The notes under the pieces were generated by a model. It did not search any database, was not told the origin of the DNA, and saw only the letters and a list, made by a program, of their open reading frames with translations. Of a stretch of DNA of 64,000 nucleotides, positions 47,804 through 56,082 are shown in pieces. Made by a program: the position numbers and the translations under genes. Position 1 is the stretch's first letter; each line of letters begins with the position of its first letter. The stretch is from Ahrensia marina (lineage in GTDB: Bacteria; Pseudomonadota; Alphaproteobacteria; Rhizobiales; Rhizobiaceae), in contig NZ_JXMU01000015.1 in the NCBI RefSeq assembly GCF_001293565.1, positions 49,923-113,922 of the forward strand, written 5' to 3'.

Positions 47804-47826
47804 GGTGCTGGCATTGAGCCAGCACC
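47804..47826 (+). terminator. Stem-loop after the decarboxylase gene
   Basis: Perfect 9-bp stem GGTGCTGGC (47804-47812) / GCCAGCACC (47818-47826) with ATTGA loop. No T-run after it, so it may be an mRNA-end or processing stem rather than a full terminator. Confidence 0.5.
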
Positions 47827-47855
47827 GACTGCATTTATGTTTCTGGTATAGCGTA

Positions 47856-48434
47856 ATGAACCTTCTTTCTGCCTCGGCCAGTGCCGACTACATTTTCACC
47901 ATTGGCGCGGAACATTGCGGCGAAGGACGTGCGCGCAATGCGCTGCTTGACCGTGTCATGGCACCGAACTGGCGCAAGAAAAGCTCCAACGCTTTGCGCC
48001 GCGGCTCCATGCCTTCCCGTGACCTGGCATTGGTTGCACGCGATGACTCCGGCACCCTTGTCGGCACAGTGCGGCTTTGGGATGTGGCTTCAAGCAATGG
48101 CACACCTGCATTACTGCTTGGTCCATTGGCTGTTGAATGCACATTGAAATCCTCGGGCATTGGTTCTGCTTTAATGAAAGCGGCGATCAGTAAAGCGGCC
48201 GAACTTGGACACGGCGCAATTCTGCTTGTTGGCGATGCCGCCTATTATGAACGCTTTGGGTTTTCTGCCAGCCTGACAAAAAACCTCGCAATGCCCGGCC
48301 CTTATGAACAGCACCGGCTTCTTGGGCTGGAACTGCAAGAGAGTGCCCTTAAAAACGCATCGGGTGTGCTTGTACCAACAGGCCGCAAACGCGCGTCCAA
48401 CCAGAACAGGCTTTCGACCAGAATAGTCGGCTAA
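47856..48434 (+). CDS. GNAT family N-acetyltransferase
   Basis: 192 residues from ATG 47856. GNAT core: ALVARDDSGTLVGTVRL (strand 2-3), LLGPLAVECTLKSSGIGSALMKAA (motif A; acetyl-CoA loop SGIGSAL) and LLVGDAAYYERFGF. Substrate unknown; its place behind ornithine decarboxylase suggests a polyamine or amino acid, by inference. Its stop codon directly abuts that of the convergent bigR-like gene. Confidence 0.87.
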   Translation: MNLLSASASADYIFTIGAEHCGEGRARNALLDRVMAPNWRKKSSNALRRGSMPSRDLALVARDDSGTLVGTVRLWDVASSNGTPALLLGPLAVECTLKSSGIGSALMKAAISKAAELGHGAILLVGDAAYYERFGFSASLTKNLAMPGPYEQHRLLGLELQESALKNASGVLVPTGRKRASNQNRLSTRIVG

Positions 48435-48758
48435 TCAAAGGTCAGTCTTGCTTGCAAAAATATTGCACATAGCCTGCATCATAGCGATTATCTGCTCATT
48501 GGCCAGACGATAATAAATTGTCTGTGCATCGCGCCGCGTTGCAACAACGCCGCCTTCACGTAACTTGCTCAAATGCTGGCTGAGAGAAGATTGCCCGAGA
48601 CCAAGTGATTCCTGAATTTTCCCGACCGGAGCCTCCCCTTCGGTCAGGAAACAAAGAATAAGCAGGCGTTTGGAATTGGCCGCCAAAGATAAAATACCCG
48701 CCACCTCTTCAGCGCGATTTTTCAGATCTTCGATTTCGTCACGTTGAACACGCAGCAT
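48435..48758 (-). CDS. bigR: BigR/SqrR-like ArsR-family persulfide sensor
   Basis: 107 residues: winged helix with VGKIQESLGLGQSSLSQHLSKLREGGVV. Two cysteines only: C36 in LLILCFLTEGE (aligns with the conserved Cys of BigR) and C98 in AMCNIF, one helical turn earlier than the second BigR Cys as I recall it. BigR-type repressors sense sulfane sulfur by a Cys-Cys tetrasulfide link. Divergent from the YeeE/YedE and persulfide dioxygenase genes, the classical target. Confidence 0.87.
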   Translation of the reverse strand: MLRVQRDEIEDLKNRAEEVAGILSLAANSKRLLILCFLTEGEAPVGKIQESLGLGQSSLSQHLSKLREGGVVATRRDAQTIYYRLANEQIIAMMQAMCNIFASKTDL

Positions 48759-48777
48759 CTTTATATTACCATTGCCT

Positions 48778-48798
48778 TATATACATTTTACTAATATA
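48778..48798. promoter_or_regulatory. Candidate BigR operator in the divergent promoter
   Basis: AT-rich dyad: TATAT (48778-48782) and ATATA (48794-48798) separated by 11 nt, in the 76-nt gap between bigR and the transporter genes. Size and AT content fit a BigR-type box; the exact consensus was not checked. Confidence 0.4.
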
Positions 48799-48834
48799 CT
48801 ACATTCATCCTCAAATAAAAAGCGGAGACCGGAT

Positions 48835-49287
48835 ATGTTACCTGCTGTAATGACTGAATTTACACCATGGGCATCGCTCATCGGCGGTGTGCTCATAGGA
48901 ATTTCTGCGGTAATGGTCATGATGTTGTTCGGGCGCATTGCCGGCATTACGGGTATCTCCACCGGCGCTTTGAGCCTGATCGCTCCATCACAAGCAAAAG
49001 CCAAGGATTGGGACTGGCGCATTGCCTTTATAGCAGGATTGATCGTAGCGCCGCTGCTTGTCTCATTTGTTTCCGGCGACATTGAACAAACCGTATCGGA
49101 CAATGTGCTTGGCATGGCTTTGGCCGGCCTGTTGGTCGGCATGGGAACAACGATAGGTTCCGGCTGCACATCGGGCCATGGCGTTTGCGGTCTGGCGCGG
49201 CTGTCGAGCCGTTCTCTCGCAGCTGTTGCAACCTTTATGCTGTTTGCGGCCGCGACAGTATTCTTACTTCGTCACGTCTGGAGTTGA
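48835..49287 (+). CDS. YeeE/YedE family sulfur transporter, part 1
   Basis: 150 residues from ATG 48835 (GGAG 8 nt upstream). Four helices and the key motif GSGCTSGHGVCGLAR, whose cysteines bind sulfur in the YeeE/PmpA group. Moves thiosulfate or a similar sulfur species. It forms the N-terminal half of a transporter whose other half is the next gene. Confidence 0.92.
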   Translation: MLPAVMTEFTPWASLIGGVLIGISAVMVMMLFGRIAGITGISTGALSLIAPSQAKAKDWDWRIAFIAGLIVAPLLVSFVSGDIEQTVSDNVLGMALAGLLVGMGTTIGSGCTSGHGVCGLARLSSRSLAAVATFMLFAAATVFLLRHVWS

Positions 49288-49290
49288 TCA

Positions 49291-49719
49291 ATGCGTATAT
49301 TATTCGGTTTTCTTTCCGGCCTTGTTTTCGGTATCGGACTTGTCATCTCCGGCATGTCGAACCCTGCCAAAGTACTTAACTTTTTGGATGTATTCGGCGC
49401 GTGGGACCCTTCGCTGGCCTTCGTGATGGGCGGCGCAACGCTTGTCACTTTTATAGGGTACCGCGTCATTTTGCAGCGCGAGCATCCGGTCTTGCTGACA
49501 GACTTTCAGCTTCCAACAAGCACCGCCATCGACAAGCCGCTTTTGGTTGGCGCAGCCTTGTTTGGTATTGGCTGGGGTATTGGCGGGTTTTGCCCGGGGC
49601 CTGCATGGACCGCGCTCCCGCTCATGACGCCCGGAACACTTGCCTTTTTACCGGCAATGCTGATCGGGTTTTTACTTGGCCAGCCACTCAAGAATGTTAT
49701 GACAAGCGCGACTAAGTGA
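49291..49719 (+). CDS. YeeE/YedE family sulfur transporter, part 2
   Basis: 142 residues, four helices, with motif GFCPGPAWT near residue 105, the counterpart of GCTSGHGVCG in part 1. Starts 3 nt after part 1. Two-gene split transporter as in the BigR operons of other alphaproteobacteria. Confidence 0.92.
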   Translation: MRILFGFLSGLVFGIGLVISGMSNPAKVLNFLDVFGAWDPSLAFVMGGATLVTFIGYRVILQREHPVLLTDFQLPTSTAIDKPLLVGAALFGIGWGIGGFCPGPAWTALPLMTPGTLAFLPAMLIGFLLGQPLKNVMTSATK

Positions 49720-49735
49720 CAGGGAGCCAATCAAC

Positions 49736-50653
49736 ATGAGCAATTCGAATGACAAGCGCTTAGAACGTCTTTCAAAATCGAACGGTAAAAACTCACCGGA
49801 TGTCTGGGGAATTTACGACCCGCCAACCGGCTCGGCGCAATATGTCGTCGCGTGTCCGGCGACAAAGAAATGCGCTCTGGTCGATATCGTTCAGGGCTTT
49901 AACCCCAAAAGCTTTGCGACAGATACCATCGCCTTTGACCAGATTGTTGCTCTGGTTAAACGTGAGGGCTACCAGGTTGAATGGGTGCTTGATACGCATC
50001 CCCATGCCGACCACTTCACCGCATCGTCAATGCTCGCATCGCATTATGATGTGCCTAATGCGATTGGCTCGAAAACACGGCAGATCGCCGAGCTATGGCG
50101 CGACTATTACAATGACCCTGACGGATTGAAAGTGGATGAGCATTACACGCGGCTGTTCGATGACGGCGACACTTTTAAGATCGGGGAACTTGACGTAAAA
50201 GTAATGCTGTCTACCGGCCATACACTTGGTTCTATTTCTTATGTTATAGGCGAAGATTGCGCATTGGTGCATGACACATTGATGCAGCCTGACCGTGGTA
50301 CGTCGCGTTGTGACTTCCCCGGCGGATCAGCCGCAGAGCTTTGGGATTCGATACAGGCTATTTTTGCCCTTGGCGATAATGTGCGTCTTTTCATCGGCCA
50401 TGACTATGCCAATGATGAACGCAGCGACCCTGAATGGGAAGCAACAGTAGCCGAGCATTTAGCAAACAATATACATGTCAAAAACGGCACCAGCCGCGAA
50501 GACTGGATCGCAAAACGGGAAAAACGCGATGCAACGCTTCCCCTGCCCGATAGAATGCTTGCGGCCTTGCAGGTAAACCTGTGCGCAGGAAAATTACCGC
50601 CGAGCGAAAGCGATGGAAATCACTACTTAAAAATGCCGGTAAACAGGTTTTAA
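49736..50653 (+). CDS. MBL-fold persulfide dioxygenase-like (Blh/ETHE1 family) hydrolase
   Basis: 305 residues with metal motif DTHPHADHF (H88, H90, D92, H93), then STGHTLGSISY, HDTL and FIGHDYAND. Blh/ETHE1-type proteins in BigR operons oxidise glutathione persulfide to sulfite. No rhodanese domain is fused here; it may be supplied elsewhere. Starts 16 nt after the transporter pair and ends the sulfur operon. Confidence 0.88.
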   Translation: MSNSNDKRLERLSKSNGKNSPDVWGIYDPPTGSAQYVVACPATKKCALVDIVQGFNPKSFATDTIAFDQIVALVKREGYQVEWVLDTHPHADHFTASSMLASHYDVPNAIGSKTRQIAELWRDYYNDPDGLKVDEHYTRLFDDGDTFKIGELDVKVMLSTGHTLGSISYVIGEDCALVHDTLMQPDRGTSRCDFPGGSAAELWDSIQAIFALGDNVRLFIGHDYANDERSDPEWEATVAEHLANNIHVKNGTSREDWIAKREKRDATLPLPDRMLAALQVNLCAGKLPPSESDGNHYLKMPVNRF

Positions 50654-50662
50654 AGCGATCAA

Positions 50663-50690
50663 TGCACTGGCCATGCGAGTGGCCAGTGCA
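50663..50690 (+). terminator. 11-bp stem-loop after the persulfide operon
   Basis: TGCACTGGCCA (50663-50673) / TGGCCAGTGCA (50680-50690), loop TGCGAG, perfect. No U-tract; marks the 3' end of the sulfur operon or protects its RNA. Confidence 0.55.
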
Positions 50691-50715
50691 GAGTCATAAA
50701 TAGTAATACACAAAC

Positions 50716-50766
50716 CATTCACCCAATCGTCACAAAAACTACATTCAACTGTCACAGGGCATTCAT
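50716..50766 (+). promoter_or_regulatory. Array of Pho-box-like heptamers before ugpB
   Basis: Five 7-nt units at exactly 11-nt steps: CATTCAC (50716), TCGTCAC (50727), ACTACAT (50738), CTGTCAC (50749) and CATTCAT (50760). PhoB boxes are CTGTCAT-like heptamers separated by 4 nt; the last two units match best. They end about 49 nt before the ugpB ATG, as expected for a PhoB-activated promoter. Confidence 0.75.
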
Positions 50767-50814
50767 AGATAGCTGCAACCCAAGATGGGCTCTCAAACAT
50801 CTAAGGAAGCTATT

Positions 50815-52116
50815 ATGTCCCTTCGCAAATTACTGGCAGCCGGTCTTGCTGCGACAATGTTCTCAACAACTGCATTTGCAGAAACAAACATCACATGGTG
50901 GCACGCTATGGGCGGCCAGCTTGGTGAAACTGTCAATAAAATCGCGTCTGACTTCAACGCCAGCCAGGACGACTATAAAATCACGCCTGTTTTCAAAGGC
51001 ACATATGAAGAGGCCCTGACTGCGGGTATCGCTTCTTTCCGCGCCGGTGAGCATCCAAACATTCTTCAGGTTTTCGATGCCGGTGCCGCAACAGTTATCG
51101 GTGCCAAAGGCGCAACAATTCCCGTTGAAGATCTGCTGAATGAAAACGGCGTTAATTTTGATATCAACGATTACATCGCAGGCGTTCGCTACTTCTACGC
51201 TGATGCCGATGGCAAAATGATCGGTATGCCGTTCAACTCTTCTACACCAATCATGTATTTCAATGAAGAAGCGCTTGAAAAAGCCGGTGTTAGCGCACCG
51301 AAAACATGGGAAGAATTTGCGGAAACAACGGCTCCGGCTCTTAAAGAAGCCGGCTATATCCCAATGACACAGTCGCACCTTCCTTGGATTTTCACCGAGA
51401 ACTTTTTCTCACGTCACAACCTTCAATTTGCAACCAACAACAATGGTTATGATGAAGGCGTGGCAGAAATCAATATCAACACACCTGAAATCAAAGCACA
51501 CTTTACTGCGCTTAAAGAGTGGAAAGACGCTGGTCTGTTTGAATGGTATGGCACAGGTTGGGGTGACAACCAGAAGCCGTTTGAAGAAGGCAAAGTGGCC
51601 GTATGGCTTGGTTCTTCCGGCTCATTTGGCGGCCTTAAAGAAAAAGTCGACTTCAAATTCTCAGCAACATTGCTCCCTTACTGGGAAGGCGTTACAAAAG
51701 AGCCTACACAAACATTTATCGGTGGCGCGTCGCTCTTCGCTATGGCTGGTAAATCTGCCGAAGAAAACAAGGCTACTGCTGAATTCTTCCAATATCTGAC
51801 ATCTCCTGAAGTTCAGTATATGTGGCACAAAGAAACCGGTTATGTGCCGGTAACAGAAGCTGCTTATGAGCTTGCAAAAAAAGACGGCTACTATGAAGAA
51901 TCTCCAGCGGCAGAAGTTGGCATTCAGCAGTTGCAATTGCCTGCCGGCGAATGGACAAAAGGCTACCGTATGGGCTTTTACGTTCAAATTCGTGATGTCA
52001 TGAACCGCGAATACGGCCGTATTCTTACTGGCGAAACATCTGTTGAAGATGCATTTGCCACGATCGAAAAAGAATCAAACGCGCTTCTTGCCCGTTTTGC
52101 CAAAACACAGGGCTAA
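50815..52116 (+). CDS. ugpB: sn-Glycerol-3-phosphate ABC transporter, periplasmic binding protein
   Basis: 433 residues from ATG 50815 (AGGA 8 nt upstream). Signal peptide MSLRKLLAAGLAATMFSTTA ending AFA/ET. UgpB-type motifs: WWHAMGGQLGETVNKIA, YEEALTAGIASFRAGEHPNILQVFD, PFNSSTPIMYFNEEAL and TGYVPVTEAAYE. Binds glycerol 3-phosphate and its diesters in the periplasm. Promoter carries Pho boxes; an attenuator-like stem separates it from ugpA. Confidence 0.94.
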   Translation: MSLRKLLAAGLAATMFSTTAFAETNITWWHAMGGQLGETVNKIASDFNASQDDYKITPVFKGTYEEALTAGIASFRAGEHPNILQVFDAGAATVIGAKGATIPVEDLLNENGVNFDINDYIAGVRYFYADADGKMIGMPFNSSTPIMYFNEEALEKAGVSAPKTWEEFAETTAPALKEAGYIPMTQSHLPWIFTENFFSRHNLQFATNNNGYDEGVAEININTPEIKAHFTALKEWKDAGLFEWYGTGWGDNQKPFEEGKVAVWLGSSGSFGGLKEKVDFKFSATLLPYWEGVTKEPTQTFIGGASLFAMAGKSAEENKATAEFFQYLTSPEVQYMWHKETGYVPVTEAAYELAKKDGYYEESPAAEVGIQQLQLPAGEWTKGYRMGFYVQIRDVMNREYGRILTGETSVEDAFATIEKESNALLARFAKTQG

Positions 52117-52130
52117 TCCCTAACCTAACG

Positions 52131-52158
52131 AACGGCTCGGATAATTTCGGGCCGTTTT
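52131..52158 (+). terminator. Terminator/attenuator between ugpB and ugpA
   Basis: 9-bp stem AACGGCTCG (52131-52139) / CGGGCCGTT (52148-52156) with one wobble pair, 8-nt loop, ending in TTTTC. Expected to lower ugpAEC levels relative to the binding protein. Confidence 0.7.
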
Positions 52159-52177
52159 CTATTACGGAGTTGGCCGG

Positions 52178-53059
52178 TTGAAGCGCGCTTCCTTTTCAAA
52201 TTTATGGATGCCTGTTCTGCTGCTATTGCCGCAGGTGAGCATTATTTTCGTGTTTTTCTACTGGCCTGCATTTGAGGCACTCAAATCCTCATTCTACCTG
52301 CAAGACCCATTCGGTTTTAGCGGCACATTCGTTGGTCTGGATAATTATTTTACGCTTTTTCAAAATGCGGAATATTTGCGCATCAGCCTGTTCACACTGG
52401 TGTTTACTGTCTGTGTAACCTTCTTCTCACTGGCGCTTGGCCTGTTGTTCGCTGTGAAGGCTGACAAAGTTATTCGGGGCGCCTCCACATATAAAACGCT
52501 GCTCATGTGGGTTTATGCGGTCGCGCCGCCCGTCGCCGGTATTTTAGGTGTCAGCTTGTTCTACCAAGGGCACGGTTTGATTACGCAGCTATTTGCATTC
52601 TTTGGCCATGAATTCGTTATTGGCGTGAACTATTACGATACGGGCTTTGCATTGATTGCTGTCTCGATCTGGAAACAGGTTCCCATTAACTTCATCTTCT
52701 TCCTGTCCGGTCTGCAATCTGTGCCGCGCTCGATCCGCGAAGCCGCGATGATCGATAACCGTTCCTCTTCCCGCCGTTTCTGGACGATTACATTCCCGCT
52801 GCTTGCACCGACTGCATTCTTTCTTCTGATCACCAATATCACTTACGCCATGTTTGATACATTCGGTGTGATTGACGTGATGCTGCGCAGTGAACCGGGC
52901 AACAACCCGATGACTCTCACTTACAAAGTATATGTCGATGGTTTCCGCGGCGGCGATCTAGGCGGCTCATCGGCACAATCGGTCATACTTATGATTCTCG
53001 TTCTGGCACTGACAATTTTCCAGTTTCGCCTGATCGAACGCAGAATTCACTACACCTGA
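52178..53059 (+). CDS. ugpA: Glycerol-3-phosphate ABC transporter permease
   Basis: 293 residues, six helices. Start is TTG 52178 with GGAG 8 nt upstream; no nearby ATG. Motifs: FFYWPAFEALKSSFYLQDPFG, APPVAGILGVSLFYQ, EAA loop SIREAAMIDNRSSSRRFWTITFPLLAP. Forms the channel with UgpE. Confidence 0.93.
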   Translation: MKRASFSNLWMPVLLLLPQVSIIFVFFYWPAFEALKSSFYLQDPFGFSGTFVGLDNYFTLFQNAEYLRISLFTLVFTVCVTFFSLALGLLFAVKADKVIRGASTYKTLLMWVYAVAPPVAGILGVSLFYQGHGLITQLFAFFGHEFVIGVNYYDTGFALIAVSIWKQVPINFIFFLSGLQSVPRSIREAAMIDNRSSSRRFWTITFPLLAPTAFFLLITNITYAMFDTFGVIDVMLRSEPGNNPMTLTYKVYVDGFRGGDLGGSSAQSVILMILVLALTIFQFRLIERRIHYT

Positions 53060-53069
53060 GGCAATAAAG

Positions 53070-53984
53070 ATGGCTGTAACGGATACATTCTCGACGTCAC
53101 CCCCTTCCCCGGCAGTGACCACAAAGAAACGCTTTCGCCTCAAACGTGAAACAGTTGTCGACCATGCCATACTGATCCTCGGCGCGCTGTTTATGTTGTT
53201 TCCGGTTGTGCTCACCCTCATGACGTCCAGCTATGACAATCTGGCATTTGCAAGGTCCGGACTGCAATTTGGCTGGAGCGACCAGTTTCTGGAAAATTAT
53301 GAACGGGCGATGTTTGAAACATCCGGTTTCACAGGCCAGATTGACGGCCTATCCATGTTGAAAAACTCGCTTATTCTGGGTTTTGGATTTGCCATTGGAA
53401 AAATCGCAATCTCGATGTTGGCAGCTTATGCGATTGTTTATTTCCGATTCCGTTTTGCAACGTTGAGCTTCTGGATCATTTTCACAACGCTTCTTTTACC
53501 GCTCGAAGTACGTATTCTGCCATCATATGAAGTCGTACAGGGACTCGGGATGGGCAATACATATGGCGGTCTGATCATTCCTCTGATCGCATCGGCAACC
53601 GGAACATTTTTCTTCCGGCAGTTCTTTCGTTCAGTACCAGAAGAACTCGTCGAAGCGGCACGCATTGACGGCGCAGGACCGGTAAAGTTCTTTATTGATA
53701 TTCTTGTCCCGCTATCAAAAACCATGATCGCAGCACTGTTTATCATCATGTTTGTTTATGGATGGAACCAATATCTTTGGCCGACGCTCATCACCACCGA
53801 TGAAGGCATGTTCACGCTCGTGCGCGGTATTAAAAACATCATCCAGTCCTTTACAGACAGCAGCAGCGTTCCGGAATTCACTGTCGGCTTTGCGCTAACA
53901 ATGATCACCATGCTGCCACCGGTTTTAATCGTCATTTTCTTTCAGTCCTGGTTCGTCAAAGGACTTACCGAGTCCGACAAATAG
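53070..53984 (+). CDS. ugpE: Glycerol-3-phosphate ABC transporter permease
   Basis: 304 residues with a long cytoplasmic N-terminus, six helices and the EAA loop EELVEAARIDGAGPVKFFIDILVPLSK. UgpE marker FVYGWNQYLWPTLITTDEGM is near residue 225. Starts 10 nt after ugpA. Confidence 0.93.
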   Translation: MAVTDTFSTSPPSPAVTTKKRFRLKRETVVDHAILILGALFMLFPVVLTLMTSSYDNLAFARSGLQFGWSDQFLENYERAMFETSGFTGQIDGLSMLKNSLILGFGFAIGKIAISMLAAYAIVYFRFRFATLSFWIIFTTLLLPLEVRILPSYEVVQGLGMGNTYGGLIIPLIASATGTFFFRQFFRSVPEELVEAARIDGAGPVKFFIDILVPLSKTMIAALFIIMFVYGWNQYLWPTLITTDEGMFTLVRGIKNIIQSFTDSSSVPEFTVGFALTMITMLPPVLIVIFFQSWFVKGLTESDK

Positions 53985-53996
53985 AAAGTCACCTCT

Positions 53997-55058
53997 ATGG
54001 CAACCGTATCGCTCAAAACATTACAGAAGATCTATCCAAACGGGTTTCAGGCCGTGCACGGCGCGGACATCGAAATAGCCGATGGCGAATTTATCGTTCT
54101 TGTCGGCCCTTCCGGCTGCGGCAAGTCGACATTGCTGCGCATGATCGCCGGTTTAGAAGAAATCACATCCGGTGACCTGCTCATCGGTGACCGTCAAGTA
54201 AACGATCTTGATCCGGCCGACCGCGATATTGCGATGGTATTCCAGAACTACGCGCTTTATCCGCACATGACGGTCTACAACAATATGGCTTACGGTTTGC
54301 GCAACCGAAAAATAAGCAAGGAAAATATTGATAAAAGCGTGCGTGAGGCAGCTAGCCTTCTCAATCTTGCCGAATATCTGGACCGTCGTCCGAGCCAGCT
54401 TTCAGGTGGCCAGCGGCAGCGTGTCGCGATGGGCCGCGCGATCGTGCGCGAACCGGCACTATTTCTCTTTGACGAGCCCCTCTCCAACCTTGATGCAAAG
54501 CTTCGCAATCAGATGCGGATCGAAATTCGCAAGCTGCAACGGCAACTTGGAACAACTTCTATTTATGTTACCCACGATCAGGTTGAGGCTATGACCATGG
54601 CTGACCGTATCGTGGTACTGAACGCTGGCAACATCGAACAGATCGGCACACCGGACGAAATCTACCATCGCCCCGCCAGCGTATTTGTCGCCAGCTTCAT
54701 GGGCGCACCGGCCATGAATATGATGGAAGGTAAACTGGCTTCCGGCGGCATTGAAATTGAGGGCGTCGGTTTACTTAAAAGTGACCATAAGCTTGACGCC
54801 AATTCAAATGTATCTGTTGGTGTACGCCCTGAAAAAGTAAAGCTGACCACAAAAGCAAACGGCATCACGCAGCCATTTATCCATGACTTTACAGAAGAAC
54901 TTGGCGCAGCGCGATTGGTTCATGGGCGCTTAGGCAACAAGCCATTTGTCGTCAATTTGCATCAGGAAGATGAAGTGCCGCAAGGCGAGCTTTACGCAAC
55001 CCTTTCGCCAGACACTCTCCATATTTTTGACACCGAAACCGGCAAAAGGCTGAGGTGA
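53997..55058 (+). CDS. ugpC: Glycerol-3-phosphate ABC transporter ATPase
   Basis: 353 residues. Walker [10 protein letters not shown] (37-45), Q-loop [11 protein letters not shown], signature [14 protein letters not shown], Walker [14 protein letters not shown]-loop THDQ, then a C-terminal TOBE domain (VRPEKVKL). MalK/UgpC type. In E. coli this domain receives phosphate-inhibition signals; the same could hold here. Confidence 0.95.
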   Translation: MATVSLKTLQKIYPNGFQAVHGADIEIADGEFIVLVGPSGCGKSTLLRMIAGLEEITSGDLLIGDRQVNDLDPADRDIAMVFQNYALYPHMTVYNNMAYGLRNRKISKENIDKSVREAASLLNLAEYLDRRPSQLSGGQRQRVAMGRAIVREPALFLFDEPLSNLDAKLRNQMRIEIRKLQRQLGTTSIYVTHDQVEAMTMADRIVVLNAGNIEQIGTPDEIYHRPASVFVASFMGAPAMNMMEGKLASGGIEIEGVGLLKSDHKLDANSNVSVGVRPEKVKLTTKANGITQPFIHDFTEELGAARLVHGRLGNKPFVVNLHQEDEVPQGELYATLSPDTLHIFDTETGKRLR

Positions 55059-55059
55059 T

Positions 55060-56070
55060 ATGGAACTCTTCAGCGAAAACCATTGTGATACATTACCCGA
55101 TGTACCAGCGCCTCTGCGTGAAGTAATAGCCAAAGCGCCGCGCACACCCAGTGCACACCGTGACTTGATGTCCCAAATAGAAGCCCTCACGCTGGTCCAG
55201 CAAGACTGGACAAATGAGGGTAGTGCAGAATTACCGTCAGAATTGACCATAGCGGCGTGGAACGTCGAGCGCTGTATTGATGTTGAAGGCAGTGCTGAAC
55301 TCCTTATCAAACACGCTCCTGATATTGTACTTCTGTCGGAAATGGATTGCGGTATGGCCCGCACGCATCAACGCCATACGACACATGAGATCGCAGGACT
55401 CATGAATATGGGCTATGCTTATTGTGTCGAGTTTTACGAACTTGGGCTTGGCAGCGGTCCAGAACTTGAATTCGTGCAAGATGACCACAATAAAAACGGC
55501 TGGCATGGCAATGCAATTTTAAGCCGCACGAAGCCAAAACGGACAGCTCAAATCCGTCTTGATGATCATGGTCACTGGTTTTGTGCAAGCGATGAAACGG
55601 ATGCAAATCAACCGCGCATTGGTGGCCGCATCGCTGTTGCAGCCATTATCCCCACCAATGCCGGTGATATCTGTGTTGTATCAACCCATCTGGAAAGTGC
55701 CGGCAGCACCAGCATGCGCCAGTCTCAAATAGACCGTATCATCGCGGCCATTGATATCTTCGCTGCCGGATTGCCCGTAATCATTGGCGGTGATTTAAAT
55801 ACGGGCAACAATTTGGAAAGCCATGACTGGCGCGAAGAAACATTGTTTGAGGCCGCAGAACGTCAAGATTTTAGCTGGGAAGGCAATGCGGATGGAGACA
55901 CCACCCGCGAAAGCCGCCTGACCCGGTTTCCAGAGCGCACTATGAAGCTCGACTGGTTTACACATCGCGGTGTTAAAAAGCTGGCCTTGGACATCGTACC
56001 GGCTCTTGATGCTGATGGCGTTGCGCTTTCAGATCATGAATTGATACTTGCCAGGATCGACATTGATTAG
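55060..56070 (+). CDS. Endonuclease/exonuclease/phosphatase-fold hydrolase in the ugp operon
   Basis: 336 residues, no signal peptide, so cytoplasmic. EEP (DNase I-like) active-site residues: N68 in AAWNVE, E94 in LLSEMD, H210 in STHLES, D245/N247 in GGDLNT and D325/H326 in SDHELI. It starts 1 nt after the ugpC stop, in the place where many ugp operons carry ugpQ. Inference: it may hydrolyse imported glycerophosphodiesters or another phosphate ester to release phosphate. EEP members include nucleases and phospholipid or inositol phosphatases, so the substrate is open. Confidence 0.88.
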   Translation: MELFSENHCDTLPDVPAPLREVIAKAPRTPSAHRDLMSQIEALTLVQQDWTNEGSAELPSELTIAAWNVERCIDVEGSAELLIKHAPDIVLLSEMDCGMARTHQRHTTHEIAGLMNMGYAYCVEFYELGLGSGPELEFVQDDHNKNGWHGNAILSRTKPKRTAQIRLDDHGHWFCASDETDANQPRIGGRIAVAAIIPTNAGDICVVSTHLESAGSTSMRQSQIDRIIAAIDIFAAGLPVIIGGDLNTGNNLESHDWREETLFEAAERQDFSWEGNADGDTTRESRLTRFPERTMKLDWFTHRGVKKLALDIVPALDADGVALSDHELILARIDID

Positions 56071-56082
56071 CTTGATGGACGG

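Noticed and set aside
50863..51378. 171-codon minus-strand frame opposite ugpB
   Set aside because: Shadow of a clear binding-protein gene.
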